From Nocardioides solisilvae (GTDB lineage: Bacteria; Actinomycetota; Actinomycetes; Propionibacteriales; Nocardioidaceae): 64,000 nucleotides of DNA. Both the position numbers and the translations under genes were made by a program. Shown here in pieces: positions 39,893 to 49,000 of the stretch. Every line of letters starts with the position of its first letter. Within the stretch, counting starts at the first letter, position 1. The DNA lies in assembly GCF_003194625.1 (NCBI RefSeq), contig NZ_QHKX01000004.1, positions 248,001 through 312,000 on the forward strand. The letters run 5' to 3'. The notes beneath the pieces are model-generated. The model was not told where the DNA came from. It made no database searches and saw only the letters and a list, made by a program, of their open reading frames with translations.

Positions 39893-41596
39893 TCAGAAGA
39901 GCGAGTAGAGCTGGGCCAGGGGGAGCTCGGTGGCGGGGGCGGGCTCCACGCGCTCGCCGTCCACGTCGATCGCGAAGGTCTCCGGGTCGATGTCGATGGT
40001 CGGGCACACGTCGTTGTTGACCATGTCGGCCTTCCCCACGTCGCGCGTGTCGGTGATGCCGACGAGGCGGCGCGCCAGACCGAGCCGCTCGGCGAGCCCG
40101 TCGGCCAGCGCGGCGGGGGAGACGAAGGTGACGGCGTGGTCGCTGCCGTCGCCGTCGACGAGCGCGGGGCGCAGCAGCACCGGCTGCGGGGTGGGGATGG
40201 AGGCGTTGGGGTCCCCCAGCGCGCCGCGCACCAGGGCGCCGCCCTTCATCACGAGGTCGGGACGGATGCCGAAGAACCGGGGGTCCCACAGGACCAGGTC
40301 GGCCATCTTGCCCACCTCGACCGAGCCGACCTCGTGGCCGATGCCGTGGGCGACCGCGGGGTTGATCGTGTACTTGGCGACGTAGCGGCGGGCCCGCTCG
40401 TTGTCGGCGGGCAGCGACGTCCCGAGGCTGCCGCGCCGGAGCTTCATCACGTGGGCGACCTGCCAGGTCCGGCAGACCACCTCGCCGATCCGGCCCATGG
40501 CCTGGGCGTCGCTGGAGGTGACAGACATGGCACCCATGTCGTGCAGGACGTCCTCGGCCGCGATGGTGGTCGCCCGGATCCGGGACTCCGCGAAGGCCAG
40601 GTCCTCGGGGACCCGCGGGTTGAGGTGGTGGCAGACCATCAGCATGTCGAGGTGCTCGGCGACCGTGTTGACGGTGTGCGGGAGCGTCGGGTTGGTGGAG
40701 CCCGGGACCACGTGGGGGAGCGAGGCGACCTTCATGATGTCGGGCGCGTGCCCGCCACCGGCGCCCTCGGCGTGGAAGGCGTGGATGCTGCGGCCGCCGA
40801 TCGCCGCGAGCGTCGACTCGAGGAAGCCAGCCTCGTTGAGGCTGTCGGAGTGCAGGGTCACCTGGAGTCCGTGCTCGGCGGCCGCCCGCAGCGCGGCGTC
40901 GATCGCGGCGGGGGTCGAGCCCCAGTCCTCGTGCACCTTGTAGGCGGCCGCCCCGGCGAGCGCCTGCTCCCGCAGGGCCTCCGCGCCGACGGTGTTGCCC
41001 TTGCCCATGAGCAGCACGTTGACCGGCAGCCGGTCCAGCGCCCGGTGCACGGTCCGCAGGTGCCAGGCGCCGGGGGTGACGGTCGTGGCCTTCGAGCCCT
41101 CGGAGGGTCCGGTGCCGCCGCCGCCCACGGTGGTGGTGCCCGTCGCCAGCGCCTCGTGCACCTGGGAGGTCGACAGGAAGTGGACGTGGACGTCGACCGC
41201 GCCGGCCGTGAGGATCCGGCCCTCGCCCGAGACGACGTCGGTGGAGGGGCCGATCACGAGGTCGGGGTGGACGCCGTCGGCGACGTCGGGGTTCCCGGCG
41301 CGGCCGAGCGCCACGATCCGTCCGTCCCGCACGCCGACGTCGGCGCGGACCACTCCCCAGTGGTCCAGCACGACGACGTTGGTGATGACCGTGTCGGGCA
41401 CCCCTTCGGCGCGGCTGCGCGCCGACTGGGCCATCGACTCGCGGATCGACTTGCCGCCCCCGAAGACCGCCTCCTCGCCGCCGAAGGTCAGGTCCCGCTC
41501 GACCTCGATCCACAGGTCGGTGTCCCCGAGCCGCAGCTGGTCGCCGGTCGTCGGCCCGTAGAGGGCGGCGTACCGCTCTCGGGAGATCTCAACCAT
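39893..41596 (-). CDS. ureC: Urease alpha subunit (catalytic)
   Basis: Nickel enzyme that hydrolyses urea to ammonia and carbamate. The 567-residue length is standard. Key residues are visible: metal His pair in VDVHVHF near 135, the Lys to be carbamylated in [12 protein letters not shown] near 218, His in TLHSDSLNE and [15 protein letters not shown], the catalytic His in MVCHHLNPR near 320, and the Asp ligand in [15 protein letters not shown] near 360. I chose ATG 41596 ([14 protein letters not shown], the usual opening); a GTG 9 nt upstream is also in frame. It overlaps ureB by 8 bp. Confidence 0.97.
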   Translation of the reverse strand: MVEISRERYAALYGPTTGDQLRLGDTDLWIEVERDLTFGGEEAVFGGGKSIRESMAQSARSRAEGVPDTVITNVVVLDHWGVVRADVGVRDGRIVALGRAGNPDVADGVHPDLVIGPSTDVVSGEGRILTAGAVDVHVHFLSTSQVHEALATGTTTVGGGGTGPSEGSKATTVTPGAWHLRTVHRALDRLPVNVLLMGKGNTVGAEALREQALAGAAAYKVHEDWGSTPAAIDAALRAAAEHGLQVTLHSDSLNEAGFLESTLAAIGGRSIHAFHAEGAGGGHAPDIMKVASLPHVVPGSTNPTLPHTVNTVAEHLDMLMVCHHLNPRVPEDLAFAESRIRATTIAAEDVLHDMGAMSVTSSDAQAMGRIGEVVCRTWQVAHVMKLRRGSLGTSLPADNERARRYVAKYTINPAVAHGIGHEVGSVEVGKMADLVLWDPRFFGIRPDLVMKGGALVRGALGDPNASIPTPQPVLLRPALVDGDGSDHAVTFVSPAALADGLAERLGLARRLVGITDTRDVGKADMVNNDVCPTIDIDPETFAIDVDGERVEPAPATELPLAQLYSLF

Positions 41597-41927
41597 CCAG
41601 CGCACCGCCGTCCTTGCCGCGCTGGATCCCGGGGACCACGCGGCGGCCGCGCAGGGCCACGAGGTCGACGGTGCGCGAGGCGCCGGGCTCGAAGCGGCGC
41701 GAGGTGCCCGAGGGGATGTCCAGCCGGAACCCGTGGGCGGCCGCGCGGTCGAGGTCGAGCGCCGCGTTGGCGTCGGGGAGGTGCACGTGGGAGCCGACCT
41801 GGACGGGGCGGTCGCCGGTGTTGAGCACGACGAGCGTGAGCCGCTCGGCCTCGGTCCGGTCGGCGTTGAGCACGTGGGTGCCAGGGGCCGGGCGCAGGGC
41901 GCCGGGCCCGTGGGGGGAGGTGGTCAT
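41589..41927 (-). CDS. ureB: Urease beta subunit
   Basis: Structural subunit of 112 residues, with [54 protein letters not shown] covering nearly the full fold. The start is preceded by AGGAGG. The reading frame continues upstream without a stop for 25 codons to the ureA TGA, so ureA and ureB are in one frame separated by a single stop codon. Confidence 0.96.
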   Translation of the reverse strand: MTTSPHGPGALRPAPGTHVLNADRTEAERLTLVVLNTGDRPVQVGSHVHLPDANAALDLDRAAAHGFRLDIPSGTSRRFEPGASRTVDLVALRGRRVVPGIQRGKDGGALDG

Positions 41928-41947
41928 GCCTCTCCTCCTGTCAGGGT

Positions 41948-41995
41948 CTGGATGTGGGTCTGGACGTGGGCCTGGATGTGGGTCTGGGTGGCGGT
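41948..41995 (-). repeat. Four 12-nt repeats between ureA and ureB
   Basis: Units read on the plus strand as CTGGATGTGGGT, CTGGACGTGGGC, CTGGATGTGGGT, CTGGGTGGCGGT. On the minus strand, in the shared ureA/ureB frame, they encode a Pro-rich string ([12 protein letters not shown]). Confidence 0.75.
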
Positions 41996-42002
41996 CTGCC
42001 GG

Positions 42003-42305
42003 TCAGCTGATGGGGTCGTGCAGGGTGACGAGCTTGCGACCGTCGGGGAACGTCGCCTCGACCTGCACGTCGTGGAGCATCTCCGGCACGCCCGGCATCA
42101 CCTGGTCACGGGTGAGCACCTCCCGACCCGCGGCCATCAGGTCGGGCACGGAACGTCCCTCGCGGGCGCCCTCGAGCACCCACGTGGAGAGCAGCGCCAC
42201 GGCCTCCGGGTGGTTGAGCAGGACGCCGCGGGCCAGGCGGTCGCGCGCGACCATGCCGGCGACGGCGAGCAGCAGCTTCTCGGTGTCCGAGGGCGTCAGT
42301 CGCAT
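42003..42305 (-). CDS. ureA: Urease gamma subunit
   Basis: Smallest structural subunit, 100 residues, complete: [48 protein letters not shown], and the end [20 protein letters not shown] lies 7 nt before the ATG. It starts 10 nt after the urtE stop, so transporter and enzyme genes form one transcription unit. Its stop TGA is in frame with ureB through a repeat-containing linker. Confidence 0.96.
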   Translation of the reverse strand: MRLTPSDTEKLLLAVAGMVARDRLARGVLLNHPEAVALLSTWVLEGAREGRSVPDLMAAGREVLTRDQVMPGVPEMLHDVQVEATFPDGRKLVTLHDPIS

Positions 42306-42315
42306 CCCGGCCCCC

Positions 42316-42999
42316 TCAGACCGCCATCACGGCGCGCACGTCGGCGGCCGCGTGGTCGCCGGTGGACCCGTGCGCGACGACACGGCCCGCCGCCAGCACG
42401 TGGTACTCCTGGGTGGCCCGCAGCGCGAAGCCCACGTGCTGCTCGACCAGCAGGACGGAGAGGTCGCCGCGCCGGGTCAGGTCGGCCACGACGCGCTCGA
42501 TCTCGGCCACGACGTTGGGCTGGATGCCCTCGGTCGGCTCGTCGAGGATCAGCATCCGCGGCCGGGTCAGCAGGGTGCGGGCGATGGAGAGCTGCTGGCG
42601 CTGGCCTCCGGAGAGCAGGCCCGCGCGCCGCCCGAGCAGGTCCCGCAGCGCCGGGAAGGTGTCGAGCACCTCGTCGATCGCGGCCCGGTCGCGGCGGGCG
42701 ACCAGCTGGAGGTTCTCCAGCGTGGTCATCTGGCCGAAGGACTGCTGGCCCTGGGGGACGTAGCCGATCCCGCGGCGCACCCGCTGGTGCGGCCTGAGCC
42801 GGCTGACGTCCTCGCCGTCGAGGAGCACCCGGCCCGAGCGGAGCGGGAGCAGCCCGACCGCGGCCCGGAGCAGCGACGTCTTCCCGGCGCCGTTGTGGCC
42901 GACCACCGCGGTCGCCCCGCCGGCCGGCACGGTCAGCGAGACGCCGTGCAGCACCTCCGTGCGGCCGTAGGCCGCCACCACGTCCTGCAGCTCCAGCAT
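42316..42999 (-). CDS. urtE: Urea ABC transporter ATP-binding protein UrtE
   Basis: LivF-like ATPase of the urea importer, 227 residues. Motifs are [13 protein letters not shown] near 35, [19 protein letters not shown] (the UrtE-type Q-loop region), [24 protein letters not shown] and the H-loop [11 protein letters not shown]. The QPNVV sequence is diagnostic for the urea subgroup. The ATG overlaps the urtD TGA by one base. Confidence 0.94.
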   Translation of the reverse strand: MLELQDVVAAYGRTEVLHGVSLTVPAGGATAVVGHNGAGKTSLLRAAVGLLPLRSGRVLLDGEDVSRLRPHQRVRRGIGYVPQGQQSFGQMTTLENLQLVARRDRAAIDEVLDTFPALRDLLGRRAGLLSGGQRQQLSIARTLLTRPRMLILDEPTEGIQPNVVAEIERVVADLTRRGDLSVLLVEQHVGFALRATQEYHVLAAGRVVAHGSTGDHAAADVRAVMAV

Positions 43000-43754
43000 C
43001 ACGCCACCCCTTCCACGGTGTGCCCGAGGTAGACGCGCTGCACCTCGGGGTCGGCCCGGATCTCCTCGACCGTCCCGTGCGCCAGCACCCGGCCGGCGCT
43101 CATCACGGTGACGACGTCGGCGAAGTCGCGGACGAAGTCCATGTCGTGCTCGATCACCACGATCGTGCGCTCCTGGCCGATCCGGTGGAGCAGCTCGCCG
43201 GTCTCCCGGCGCTCCTCGGCGGACATGCCGGCGACCGGCTCGTCGAGGAGCATCACGCGGGCGTCCTGGACCAGCAGCATCCCGATCTCCAACCACTGCT
43301 TCTGGCCGTGGGAGAGCACCCCGGCGGGACGGTCGGCCTGCTCGGTGAGGCCGATGGTGGCGAGCGTCTCGTGGACCCGTTCCGGGACGCCGCGACGGCG
43401 GCGCAGCAGCGACCGCGCCCGGCGGTGCACCCCGCCGGCGATGTCGAGGTTCTGCAGCACGGTGAGCTCCTCGAAGACGGTCGCGGTCTGGAAGGTGCGG
43501 CCGATGCCGAGCCGCACGATGGCGTGCGACGGCCGGTCGAGCAGGTTCTGGTTGTCGTACGACGCCAGCCCGGTCGCCCGGACCAGCCCGGTGAGCGCGT
43601 CGACCAGGGTGGTCTTGCCCGCGCCGTTCGGCCCGATCAGGAAGTGGACCTGGCCCTGCAGGAGGGTGAGGTCCACCCCGTCGACCGCGACGAAGCCGTC
43701 GAACTCGACCCGGATGCCGCGCACCTCGAGGTAGTCACGTCCCGGGACGCTCAT
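42999..43754 (-). CDS. urtD: Urea ABC transporter ATP-binding protein UrtD
   Basis: LivG-like ATPase, 251 residues. It has GPNGAGKTTLVDALTG near 40, RTFQTATVFEELTVLQNL, LSHGQKQWLEIGMLL (signature), MLLDEPVAGMSAEERRETGELL and VVIEHDMDFVRDFAD. The LSHGQKQWLEIG wording is typical of UrtD. It overlaps urtC by ATGA. Confidence 0.95.
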   Translation of the reverse strand: MSVPGRDYLEVRGIRVEFDGFVAVDGVDLTLLQGQVHFLIGPNGAGKTTLVDALTGLVRATGLASYDNQNLLDRPSHAIVRLGIGRTFQTATVFEELTVLQNLDIAGGVHRRARSLLRRRRGVPERVHETLATIGLTEQADRPAGVLSHGQKQWLEIGMLLVQDARVMLLDEPVAGMSAEERRETGELLHRIGQERTIVVIEHDMDFVRDFADVVTVMSAGRVLAHGTVEEIRADPEVQRVYLGHTVEGVA

Positions 43755-44881
43755 GCCGTCACCTCCTGGGGGGTGGTCGGGCCGGGTCGGGTGCGGTCGG
43801 ACGCCGGGCGCTCCCTGCGCCGCCGGCCGCCAGGTGGACCGCCCACCCGGTGCCGCACGGAGGCGAGCGCGGAGAGCGCCTGGGCCAGGCCCCCCGGCAG
43901 CAGCAGGACCACGACCACGAAGAGGCCGCCCTGGAAGTAGGACCACGAGCCGGGGAAGGACTCCGACAGCGAGGTCTCGGCGTACCCGACCAGCAGCGCG
44001 CCGAGGGCGGGGCCGAAGAGCGAGGCACGTCCGCCCAGGGCGACCCCCGCGACCAGCGCGATGGAGGCGCCCACCCCGACGTCCTCGGGGGAGATGATGC
44101 CCACCACGGGGACGAAGAGCGCCCCGCCGACACTGGCCAGCACCGCCGCCAGCACGTAGGCGACCAGCTTGACGTTGGCCGGGTCGTGGCCCAGGAACCG
44201 GACCCGCTCCTCGGCGTCGCGGGTGGCGACGAGCAGCTCGCCGAAGCGGCTGCGGTGCAGCTGGGCCATCAGGGCGACGGAGGCGAGCAGCACACCGGCG
44301 GCCAGGAAGTAGAGCATCCGCTTGTTGACCGGGTCGTAGAGCGAGTAGCCGAAGAAGCTCTGGAAGTTGTTGAGGCCGTTGAAGCCGCCCGTGGTCTTCA
44401 CCTGGCCGATGAGCAGGATCGCGAAGGCCGCGGTGAGGGCCTGGGAGAGGATGGCGAAGTAGGCGCCCTTCACGCGCCGCTTGAAGATGGCCGCGCCGAG
44501 GACGGTGGCCACGAGGACGGGCAGCAGCAGGATCGCCAGGAGGGTGACCACCGGGCTGCGGAACGGCTCCCACCAGACGGGCATCTCGCCGCCGGCGTAG
44601 AGGACCATGAAGTCGGGGACCTGGCCCGGCCCGGCGTCGGTGAGCTTGAGGTGCATCGCCATGGCGTAGCCGCCGAGGCCGAAGTAGAGGCCCTGGCCGA
44701 GCACCAGCATCCCGCCGCGGCCCCAGGCCAGCCCGATCCCGACGGCGGCGATCGCGTAGCAGCAGTACTTGGCCAGCAGCCCGAGCCGGAAGTCGCTCAG
44801 CAGCGCGGGGGCCAGGCCCAGCAGGGCCGCCGCCAGGGCGAGCCAGCCGAGCGCGGTGAGGAGCGTCGTACGGCGGCTCAT
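43751..44881 (-). CDS. urtC: Urea ABC transporter permease UrtC
   Basis: LivM-like permease, 376 residues, with about ten membrane segments. It has the UrtC marks CYAIAAVGIGLAWGRGGMLVLGQGLYFGLGGYAMAMHLKL, KGAYFAILSQALTAAF, TGGFNGLNNFQSFFGYSLYDPVNKRMLYFLA, and LLVATRDAEERVRFLGHDPANVKL. A 35-residue Arg/Pro-rich cytoplasmic tail follows the last helix. Starts ATGA-coupled to urtB. Confidence 0.95.
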   Translation of the reverse strand: MSRRTTLLTALGWLALAAALLGLAPALLSDFRLGLLAKYCCYAIAAVGIGLAWGRGGMLVLGQGLYFGLGGYAMAMHLKLTDAGPGQVPDFMVLYAGGEMPVWWEPFRSPVVTLLAILLLPVLVATVLGAAIFKRRVKGAYFAILSQALTAAFAILLIGQVKTTGGFNGLNNFQSFFGYSLYDPVNKRMLYFLAAGVLLASVALMAQLHRSRFGELLVATRDAEERVRFLGHDPANVKLVAYVLAAVLASVGGALFVPVVGIISPEDVGVGASIALVAGVALGGRASLFGPALGALLVGYAETSLSESFPGSWSYFQGGLFVVVVLLLPGGLAQALSALASVRHRVGGPPGGRRRRERPASDRTRPGPTTPQEVTA

Positions 44882-45762
44882 GCCAGGCTCCTCGTCCGGA
44901 CCGCGAAGATCCCCTGGGGGCGGACCTGCAGGAAGACCACGATCGCGAGGAAGACCACGACCTTGGCGATGCTGCCCGACGTGGCGTACTCGAGGAAGGC
45001 CTGCAGGACGCCGATCGAGAAGGCGGCGATGACGGTGCCCTTGAGCTGGCCGATGCCGCCGACCACCACGACGAGGAACGCCTCCACGATGTAGGAGGCG
45101 CCGATCGTCGGACCCGTGGAACCCAGCAGCGTGAGGGCCACCCCGGCGATGCCGGCGAGGCCGGAGCCGAGGAAGAAGGTGATCCGGTCGGTGCGACGGG
45201 TCGAGATGCCGACCGTCTCGGCGAGGTCGCGGTTCTCCACCGTGGCCCGCACCTGGCGGCCCAGTGCGGTGCGCCTGAGCAGGGCCAGGACGGCCAGCAG
45301 GCAGGCGACCGAGAGGAGCAGCAGGAAGAGCCGCGCCATCGGGAAGTCGTAGCCCAGGACCGGGACGGAGCCGCTCAGCCAGGAGGGGGAGGGGACGTCC
45401 TTGGCGGGGGCGCCGAAGACGTCGCGGGCCACCTGCTGCAGCACCAGCCCCACGCCGTACGTGACGAGGAGGGTGTCGAGCGGGCGGTGGTACATCCAGC
45501 GGATCACGCTCGCCTCGAGCACCACCCCCAGCAGCCCGCCGACGAGGAAGCCGACGGGGAGGGCGACCAGCAGCCCGAGCCCGGCGTCGCCGACGACGAG
45601 GTTGACGACGTACGCCGTGTAGGCGCCGGCCATCAGGAACTCGCCGTGGGCCATGTTGATGACGCCCATCTGGCCGAACGTCAGGGTCAGGCCGACCGCG
45701 ATGAGCAGCAGGACCGCACCGGCCGAGAGGCCGGTGAAGACCTGGGACACGAAGACCTCCAC
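44878..45762 (-). CDS. urtB: Urea ABC transporter permease UrtB
   Basis: LivH-like permease, 294 residues. The opening FVSQVFTGLSAGAVLLLIAVGLTLTFGQMGVINMAHGEFLMAGAYTAYV is the branched-chain-amino-acid/urea permease signature; RATVENRDLAETVGISTRRTDR is the coupling loop. It begins 78 nt after urtA, with a strong hairpin in between, so its level may be lower than that of the binding protein. Confidence 0.94.
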   Translation of the reverse strand: MEVFVSQVFTGLSAGAVLLLIAVGLTLTFGQMGVINMAHGEFLMAGAYTAYVVNLVVGDAGLGLLVALPVGFLVGGLLGVVLEASVIRWMYHRPLDTLLVTYGVGLVLQQVARDVFGAPAKDVPSPSWLSGSVPVLGYDFPMARLFLLLLSVACLLAVLALLRRTALGRQVRATVENRDLAETVGISTRRTDRITFFLGSGLAGIAGVALTLLGSTGPTIGASYIVEAFLVVVVGGIGQLKGTVIAAFSIGVLQAFLEYATSGSIAKVVVFLAIVVFLQVRPQGIFAVRTRSLA

Positions 45763-45793
45763 GGGGCGTGCCTCCTTGGGTCGTAGGGAAGGG

Positions 45794-45825
45794 GGCCGGG
45801 GCGCGGTGCGGACCGCGCCCCGGCC
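45794..45825 (-). terminator. Intercistronic hairpin between urtA and urtB
   Basis: Perfect 14-bp arms (GGCCGGGGCGCGGT on the plus strand and its complement) around GCGG. There is no U-tract, so partial termination or 3'-end protection of urtA mRNA is likelier than a full stop. Confidence 0.6.
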
Positions 45826-45840
45826 GTGCGGGTCAGGGGG

Positions 45841-47085
45841 TCACTCGCCCTCCCACCACGCGTAGCCCTCGAGGAACGGGTCGGGCTCGATCGGGCCGTC
45901 GGAGCTCCAGACAGTCTCGATGAGGCCGTCCTCGCGGATCTGGCCGATGAGGGCGGTCTTGGCGATGTGGTGGTTCTCGCCGTTCACCGTGACCGTGCCC
46001 TCGGGAGCCTCGAAGGTCACGCCGTCGGCGGCCGCCACCACGTCGTCGACGTCGAAGGAGTCGGCCTTCTCGACCATCCCCTTCCACAGGTGGAGCGAGG
46101 TGTAGGCCGCCTCCATGGGGTCGGAGGTGACGGCCTTGGCGCCGTTGGCCTCCTTGAACGCGGCGACGAACTCCTCGTTCACCGGGGTCTCGAGGGTCTG
46201 GTAGTAGTTCCAGGCGGTGTACTGGCCGACCAGGTTGTCCACCCCGACCCCGGGGACCTCCTCCTCGGCGATCGAGACGGAGACCACGGGCATCGACTCG
46301 GCGGTGAGGCCCTTGCCCTTGTACTCCTTGAAGAAGGCGACGTTGGAGTCGCCGTTGAGGGTGTTGAAGACGGCGTCGGCGCCGGCGGCCTTCACCTTGT
46401 CGACCACGGTGCCGAAGCTCGTGGAGCCCAGCGGCTGGTACTCCTCGCCGAGGACCTCGATGCCGTGCTCCTCGGCGTACGCCTGGATGATCGCGTTGGC
46501 GGTGCGCGGGAAGACGTAGTCGGAGCCGACCAGGAAGATCGACTCGATCCCCTTCTCGTCCTTGAGGTAGTCGAGCGCGGGGATGATCTGCTGGTTGGTG
46601 GTGGCGCCGGTGTAGAAGATGTTCTCCGACGCCTCGAGGCCCTCGTACTGGACCGGGTAGAAGAGCAGCGCGTCCTTGCCCTCGAAGACCGGCAGCATCG
46701 CCTTGCGGGAGCTGGAGGTCCAGCCGCCGAAGACGGCGGCGACGCAGTCCTGGTCGATGAGCTTGGTGGCCTTCTCGGCGAAGACGGTCGGCTCGGACTG
46801 ACCGTCCTCGCTGACGATCTCCAGCTGCTTGCCCAGGACGCCGCCGTCGGCGTTGATCTCCTCGGCGGCCATCGACAGCGACTTGAAGACCGTGGTCTCG
46901 CTGATCGCCATCGTGCCCGACAGGGAGTTGAGGAAGCCGATCTTGACGGTGTCGCCGTCGGTCTCCACGCAGGACTCCGCGGCGTCGGCGGACTCGCCGG
47001 CCTTGGCGCCGCAACCCGCGAGGGCTCCGGCCAGGGCGGCCACGCTGAACGCGGCGGTGATGGTGCGGGTTGTTCTCGAGTTCAC
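45841..47085 (-). CDS. urtA: Urea ABC transporter substrate-binding lipoprotein UrtA
   Basis: High-affinity urea receptor of 414 residues anchored at Cys25 (lipobox ALAGC). It belongs to the family 5-type periplasmic-binding fold used by Liv/Urt systems: [89 protein letters not shown] and [14 protein letters not shown]. The C-terminal [22 protein letters not shown] is UrtA-specific. Start is GTG with GAGAGGG about 9 nt upstream. It is first in the urt-ure operon and divergent from the Lrp gene, and the spacer holds a possible GlnR box. Confidence 0.96.
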   Translation of the reverse strand: MNSRTTRTITAAFSVAALAGALAGCGAKAGESADAAESCVETDGDTVKIGFLNSLSGTMAISETTVFKSLSMAAEEINADGGVLGKQLEIVSEDGQSEPTVFAEKATKLIDQDCVAAVFGGWTSSSRKAMLPVFEGKDALLFYPVQYEGLEASENIFYTGATTNQQIIPALDYLKDEKGIESIFLVGSDYVFPRTANAIIQAYAEEHGIEVLGEEYQPLGSTSFGTVVDKVKAAGADAVFNTLNGDSNVAFFKEYKGKGLTAESMPVVSVSIAEEEVPGVGVDNLVGQYTAWNYYQTLETPVNEEFVAAFKEANGAKAVTSDPMEAAYTSLHLWKGMVEKADSFDVDDVVAAADGVTFEAPEGTVTVNGENHHIAKTALIGQIREDGLIETVWSSDGPIEPDPFLEGYAWWEGE

Positions 47086-47197
47086 GGCGTCTGACCCTCT
47101 CGTCGTACACCCGGCGCTGACCGACGGGCATGGTTCCGGGAGCCCCAGCCGGCCCCCGCTGCTCCCCGGTGTCGACCCGGGAACGGCGACGAGTCTC

Positions 47198-47257
47198 GTG
47201 ACGTCGTGTTTCGTGCTGCGGCGTGGTCCGGTGACGCCGGTGTAACAGCGCGTTTCG
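47198..47257. promoter_or_regulatory. Possible GlnR box in urtA/Lrp divergent spacer
   Basis: Half-sites in 11-bp phase: GTGAC at 47198, TTTCG at 47209, GTGAC at 47231, GTAAC at 47242, TTTCG at 47253. GTGAC-n6-GTAAC matches 9 of 10 positions of the actinobacterial GTnAC-n6-GAAAC consensus. It lies 113-146 bp before urtA. Confidence 0.4.
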
Positions 47258-47359
47258 GGTTGACGACGGGGGTCGGGCGAGTGGGACCCACCACCGGTGG
47301 GGGTGCGGATGCGCTAGTGCCACGTGGTGAACACGGGGCGTGGGCGGAGGGCCGTCCCC

Positions 47360-47365
47360 TAGGGT
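47360..47365 (+). promoter_or_regulatory. -10 hexamer (TAGGGT) of Lrp/AsnC gene
   Basis: TAGGGT, 7 nt before GTG 47373; leaderless arrangement. Confidence 0.55.
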
Positions 47366-47372
47366 CGGAGGC

Positions 47373-47831
47373 GTGAGCACTCCCGAGGTCGAGCCCACCG
47401 ACCGCAAGATCCTCAGCCTGCTGGCCGCTGACGGGCGGATGTCCTACACCGACCTCGGCAAGGCCACCGGCCTCTCCACCTCGGCCGTCCACCAGCGGGT
47501 GAAGCGGCTCGAGTCGCGCGGCCTGATCCTCGGCTACGGCGCCACCGTCGACCACCGGCAGCTCGGCCGCCCGCTCACGGCGTTCATCTCGATCACCCCC
47601 CTGGACCCCTCCCAGCCCGACGACTACCCCGAGCGGATCGCCGGCATCGAGGAGGTCGAGTCGTGCTGGTCGGTGGCCGGCGACGAGTCCTACATCCTCA
47701 AGGTCCGGGTCGGCACCCCCTCTGACCTCGAGGAGCTGCTCGCCCGTGTCCGTTCCGCGGCCGGGGTCAGCACCCGAACCACCATCGTCCTCTCCACACC
47801 CTTCGAGAACCGCCCCCTCACCTCCCCCTGA
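47373..47831 (+). CDS. Lrp/AsnC family transcriptional regulator
   Basis: A 152-residue feast/famine regulator. The N-terminal winged helix reads DRKILSLLAADGRMSYTDLGKATGLSTSAVHQRVKRLESRGLI, followed by a RAM/AsnC ligand-binding domain (FISITPLDPSQPDDYPERI, EVESCWSVAGDESYILKVRV, STRTTIVLSTPFENRP). Ligands in the family are amino acids, often lysine, alanine or leucine. It lies between the urea operon and the lysine-degradation genes, so it might respond to lysine or nitrogen status. The GTG is placed by its TAGGGT promoter and by the family N-terminus. Confidence 0.92.
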   Translation: MSTPEVEPTDRKILSLLAADGRMSYTDLGKATGLSTSAVHQRVKRLESRGLILGYGATVDHRQLGRPLTAFISITPLDPSQPDDYPERIAGIEEVESCWSVAGDESYILKVRVGTPSDLEELLARVRSAAGVSTRTTIVLSTPFENRPLTSP

Positions 47832-47857
47832 CGCCAGCCGGTGCCTCGGGCCCCGTT

Positions 47858-47927
47858 GGATCCCCGCTCAGGCGGGGATCGCTGAAGTTCGTGCCCCGTG
47901 CACGCCCCGCCAATCCGCAGGAGTCCG
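47858..47927 (+). repeat. 70-bp repeat, left copy (inverted relative to 49001-49070)
   Basis: Matches the complement of 49001-49070 with three mismatches. It begins with a perfect hairpin, GATCCCCGC-TCAG-GCGGGGATC (47859-47880), and continues with a GC-rich tail including CGTGCACG. The layout is like a REP/REPIN or a short mobile-element end. Confidence 0.85.
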
Positions 47928-47957
47928 CGCCAAGTTCGGCCGAGACGGACCAGGGCG

Positions 47958-48902
47958 TCAGGCCCTCACCCGCGCGAAGACCATCCGCAGCCGCGCCGCC
48001 GTCTCGTCCCGCCGCTCGAGGTCGGCCCATCCGAGGCGGAAGCACAGCCAACCGGTGAGCTGGCAGATGCGCTCCTCTCGCCGCTTCTCGTGCAGCAGGA
48101 ACTGTTCGAGCGACTCGCCGGGACGCCGGAACATCCGGTACTTGATGGTCCCGTCGAACTCGACAAAGACACCGTGATCCGGGAAGGCGAAGTCGACCCG
48201 GCCGATCAACCGTCCGTCCTGGTCCCGGATCTCGTGCTGGGGCACCGGCTGCGGGAAGCGGTGCTCCCAGAGGAAGTACGCCGTCCGGGTCTCGCCGACC
48301 GACTCCAGGCGCGGGTCCGCCAACCGGCAGACCAGGTGGGCGTTGAGGCTCGACGGCCAGTACCGCCGCTCGTGGCAGAGAGCCGCGAACTTCTCCGGCT
48401 CGATCAGCCGCGTGCCCATCAGCCCGTTGACGGTCACGAGGGCCTGCTCGACCGTGCCCAGCGTCGCCACCTCGAAGGCGCAGCGTGTGGGGGAGGTGAC
48501 GGGGACACCGTTCTGGGTCATGACCTCGTCGAGGGGGAGCACCCCCCGGTGGTGCACCACCCCGGCCTCGCGTCGCCCAGCACCGTCGTCCGTGCGTGTG
48601 GTGTGGACCTCCTCCAGCCCGAGTCCCCAGACGGGGGCACCCCACTCCAGGGCGGCGGAGACGTGGCTGAGGACGGCGTTCGGGTGCGCGGTGGCCAGGA
48701 CCGCGCGCGAGCACAGCCGGGCCCGGTCCGCTGCCCCGAGGCTGTCCCAGACCTGCCCGGCCACGTAGGCCCCGCGGCGTACCCGAGCCCACTCGCCGGC
48801 GCGCACGCGCCCGGCGATCTGGTGGTCGGAGTAGCCGCGGGCCAGGGCGTCCCTGCGCAGGAAGACGAGGCCGCTGAGGTCGAGGAGGGGTGAGGTCGGC
48901 AT
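47958..48902 (-). CDS. AbiEi-type/DUF559 domain protein
   Basis: A 314-residue protein. The N-terminal winged helix SGLVFLRRDALARGYSDHQIAGRVRAGEWARVRRGAYV is the AbiEi antitoxin-like domain. The C-terminal half has the DUF559 (Vsr-like endonuclease fold) pattern PQHEIRDQDGRLIGRVDFAFPDHGVFVEFDGTIKYR, with D and E-x-D positions where a PD-(D/E)XK site would be, and a final Arg-rich helix. Members of this family are abundant, dispersed and of unknown function in Nocardioides-like genomes. No AbiEii toxin partner lies beside it. It is framed by the 70-bp inverted repeats, a sign of mobility. ATG 48902 or a GTG at 48911 could start it. Confidence 0.75.
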   Translation of the reverse strand: MPTSPLLDLSGLVFLRRDALARGYSDHQIAGRVRAGEWARVRRGAYVAGQVWDSLGAADRARLCSRAVLATAHPNAVLSHVSAALEWGAPVWGLGLEEVHTTRTDDGAGRREAGVVHHRGVLPLDEVMTQNGVPVTSPTRCAFEVATLGTVEQALVTVNGLMGTRLIEPEKFAALCHERRYWPSSLNAHLVCRLADPRLESVGETRTAYFLWEHRFPQPVPQHEIRDQDGRLIGRVDFAFPDHGVFVEFDGTIKYRMFRRPGESLEQFLLHEKRREERICQLTGWLCFRLGWADLERRDETAARLRMVFARVRA

Positions 48903-49000
48903 GGCCCCCACGTTGGCGACTCGCCGCGACCGGCGTCCCGCGCGCGGCGACGCCTGTGGAGGAACGAGGTCACGGATGAGGCTGTGGACGTGACCTGGCT

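Noticed and set aside
39141-41513. A 790-codon open frame in the urease region
   Set aside because: Shadow of ureC and ureF in another frame; the real subunits are clear by motif and length.
47958-48902. Complete AbiE toxin-antitoxin pair
   Set aside because: Only the AbiEi-like/DUF559 protein is present; no nucleotidyltransferase toxin gene lies on either side.
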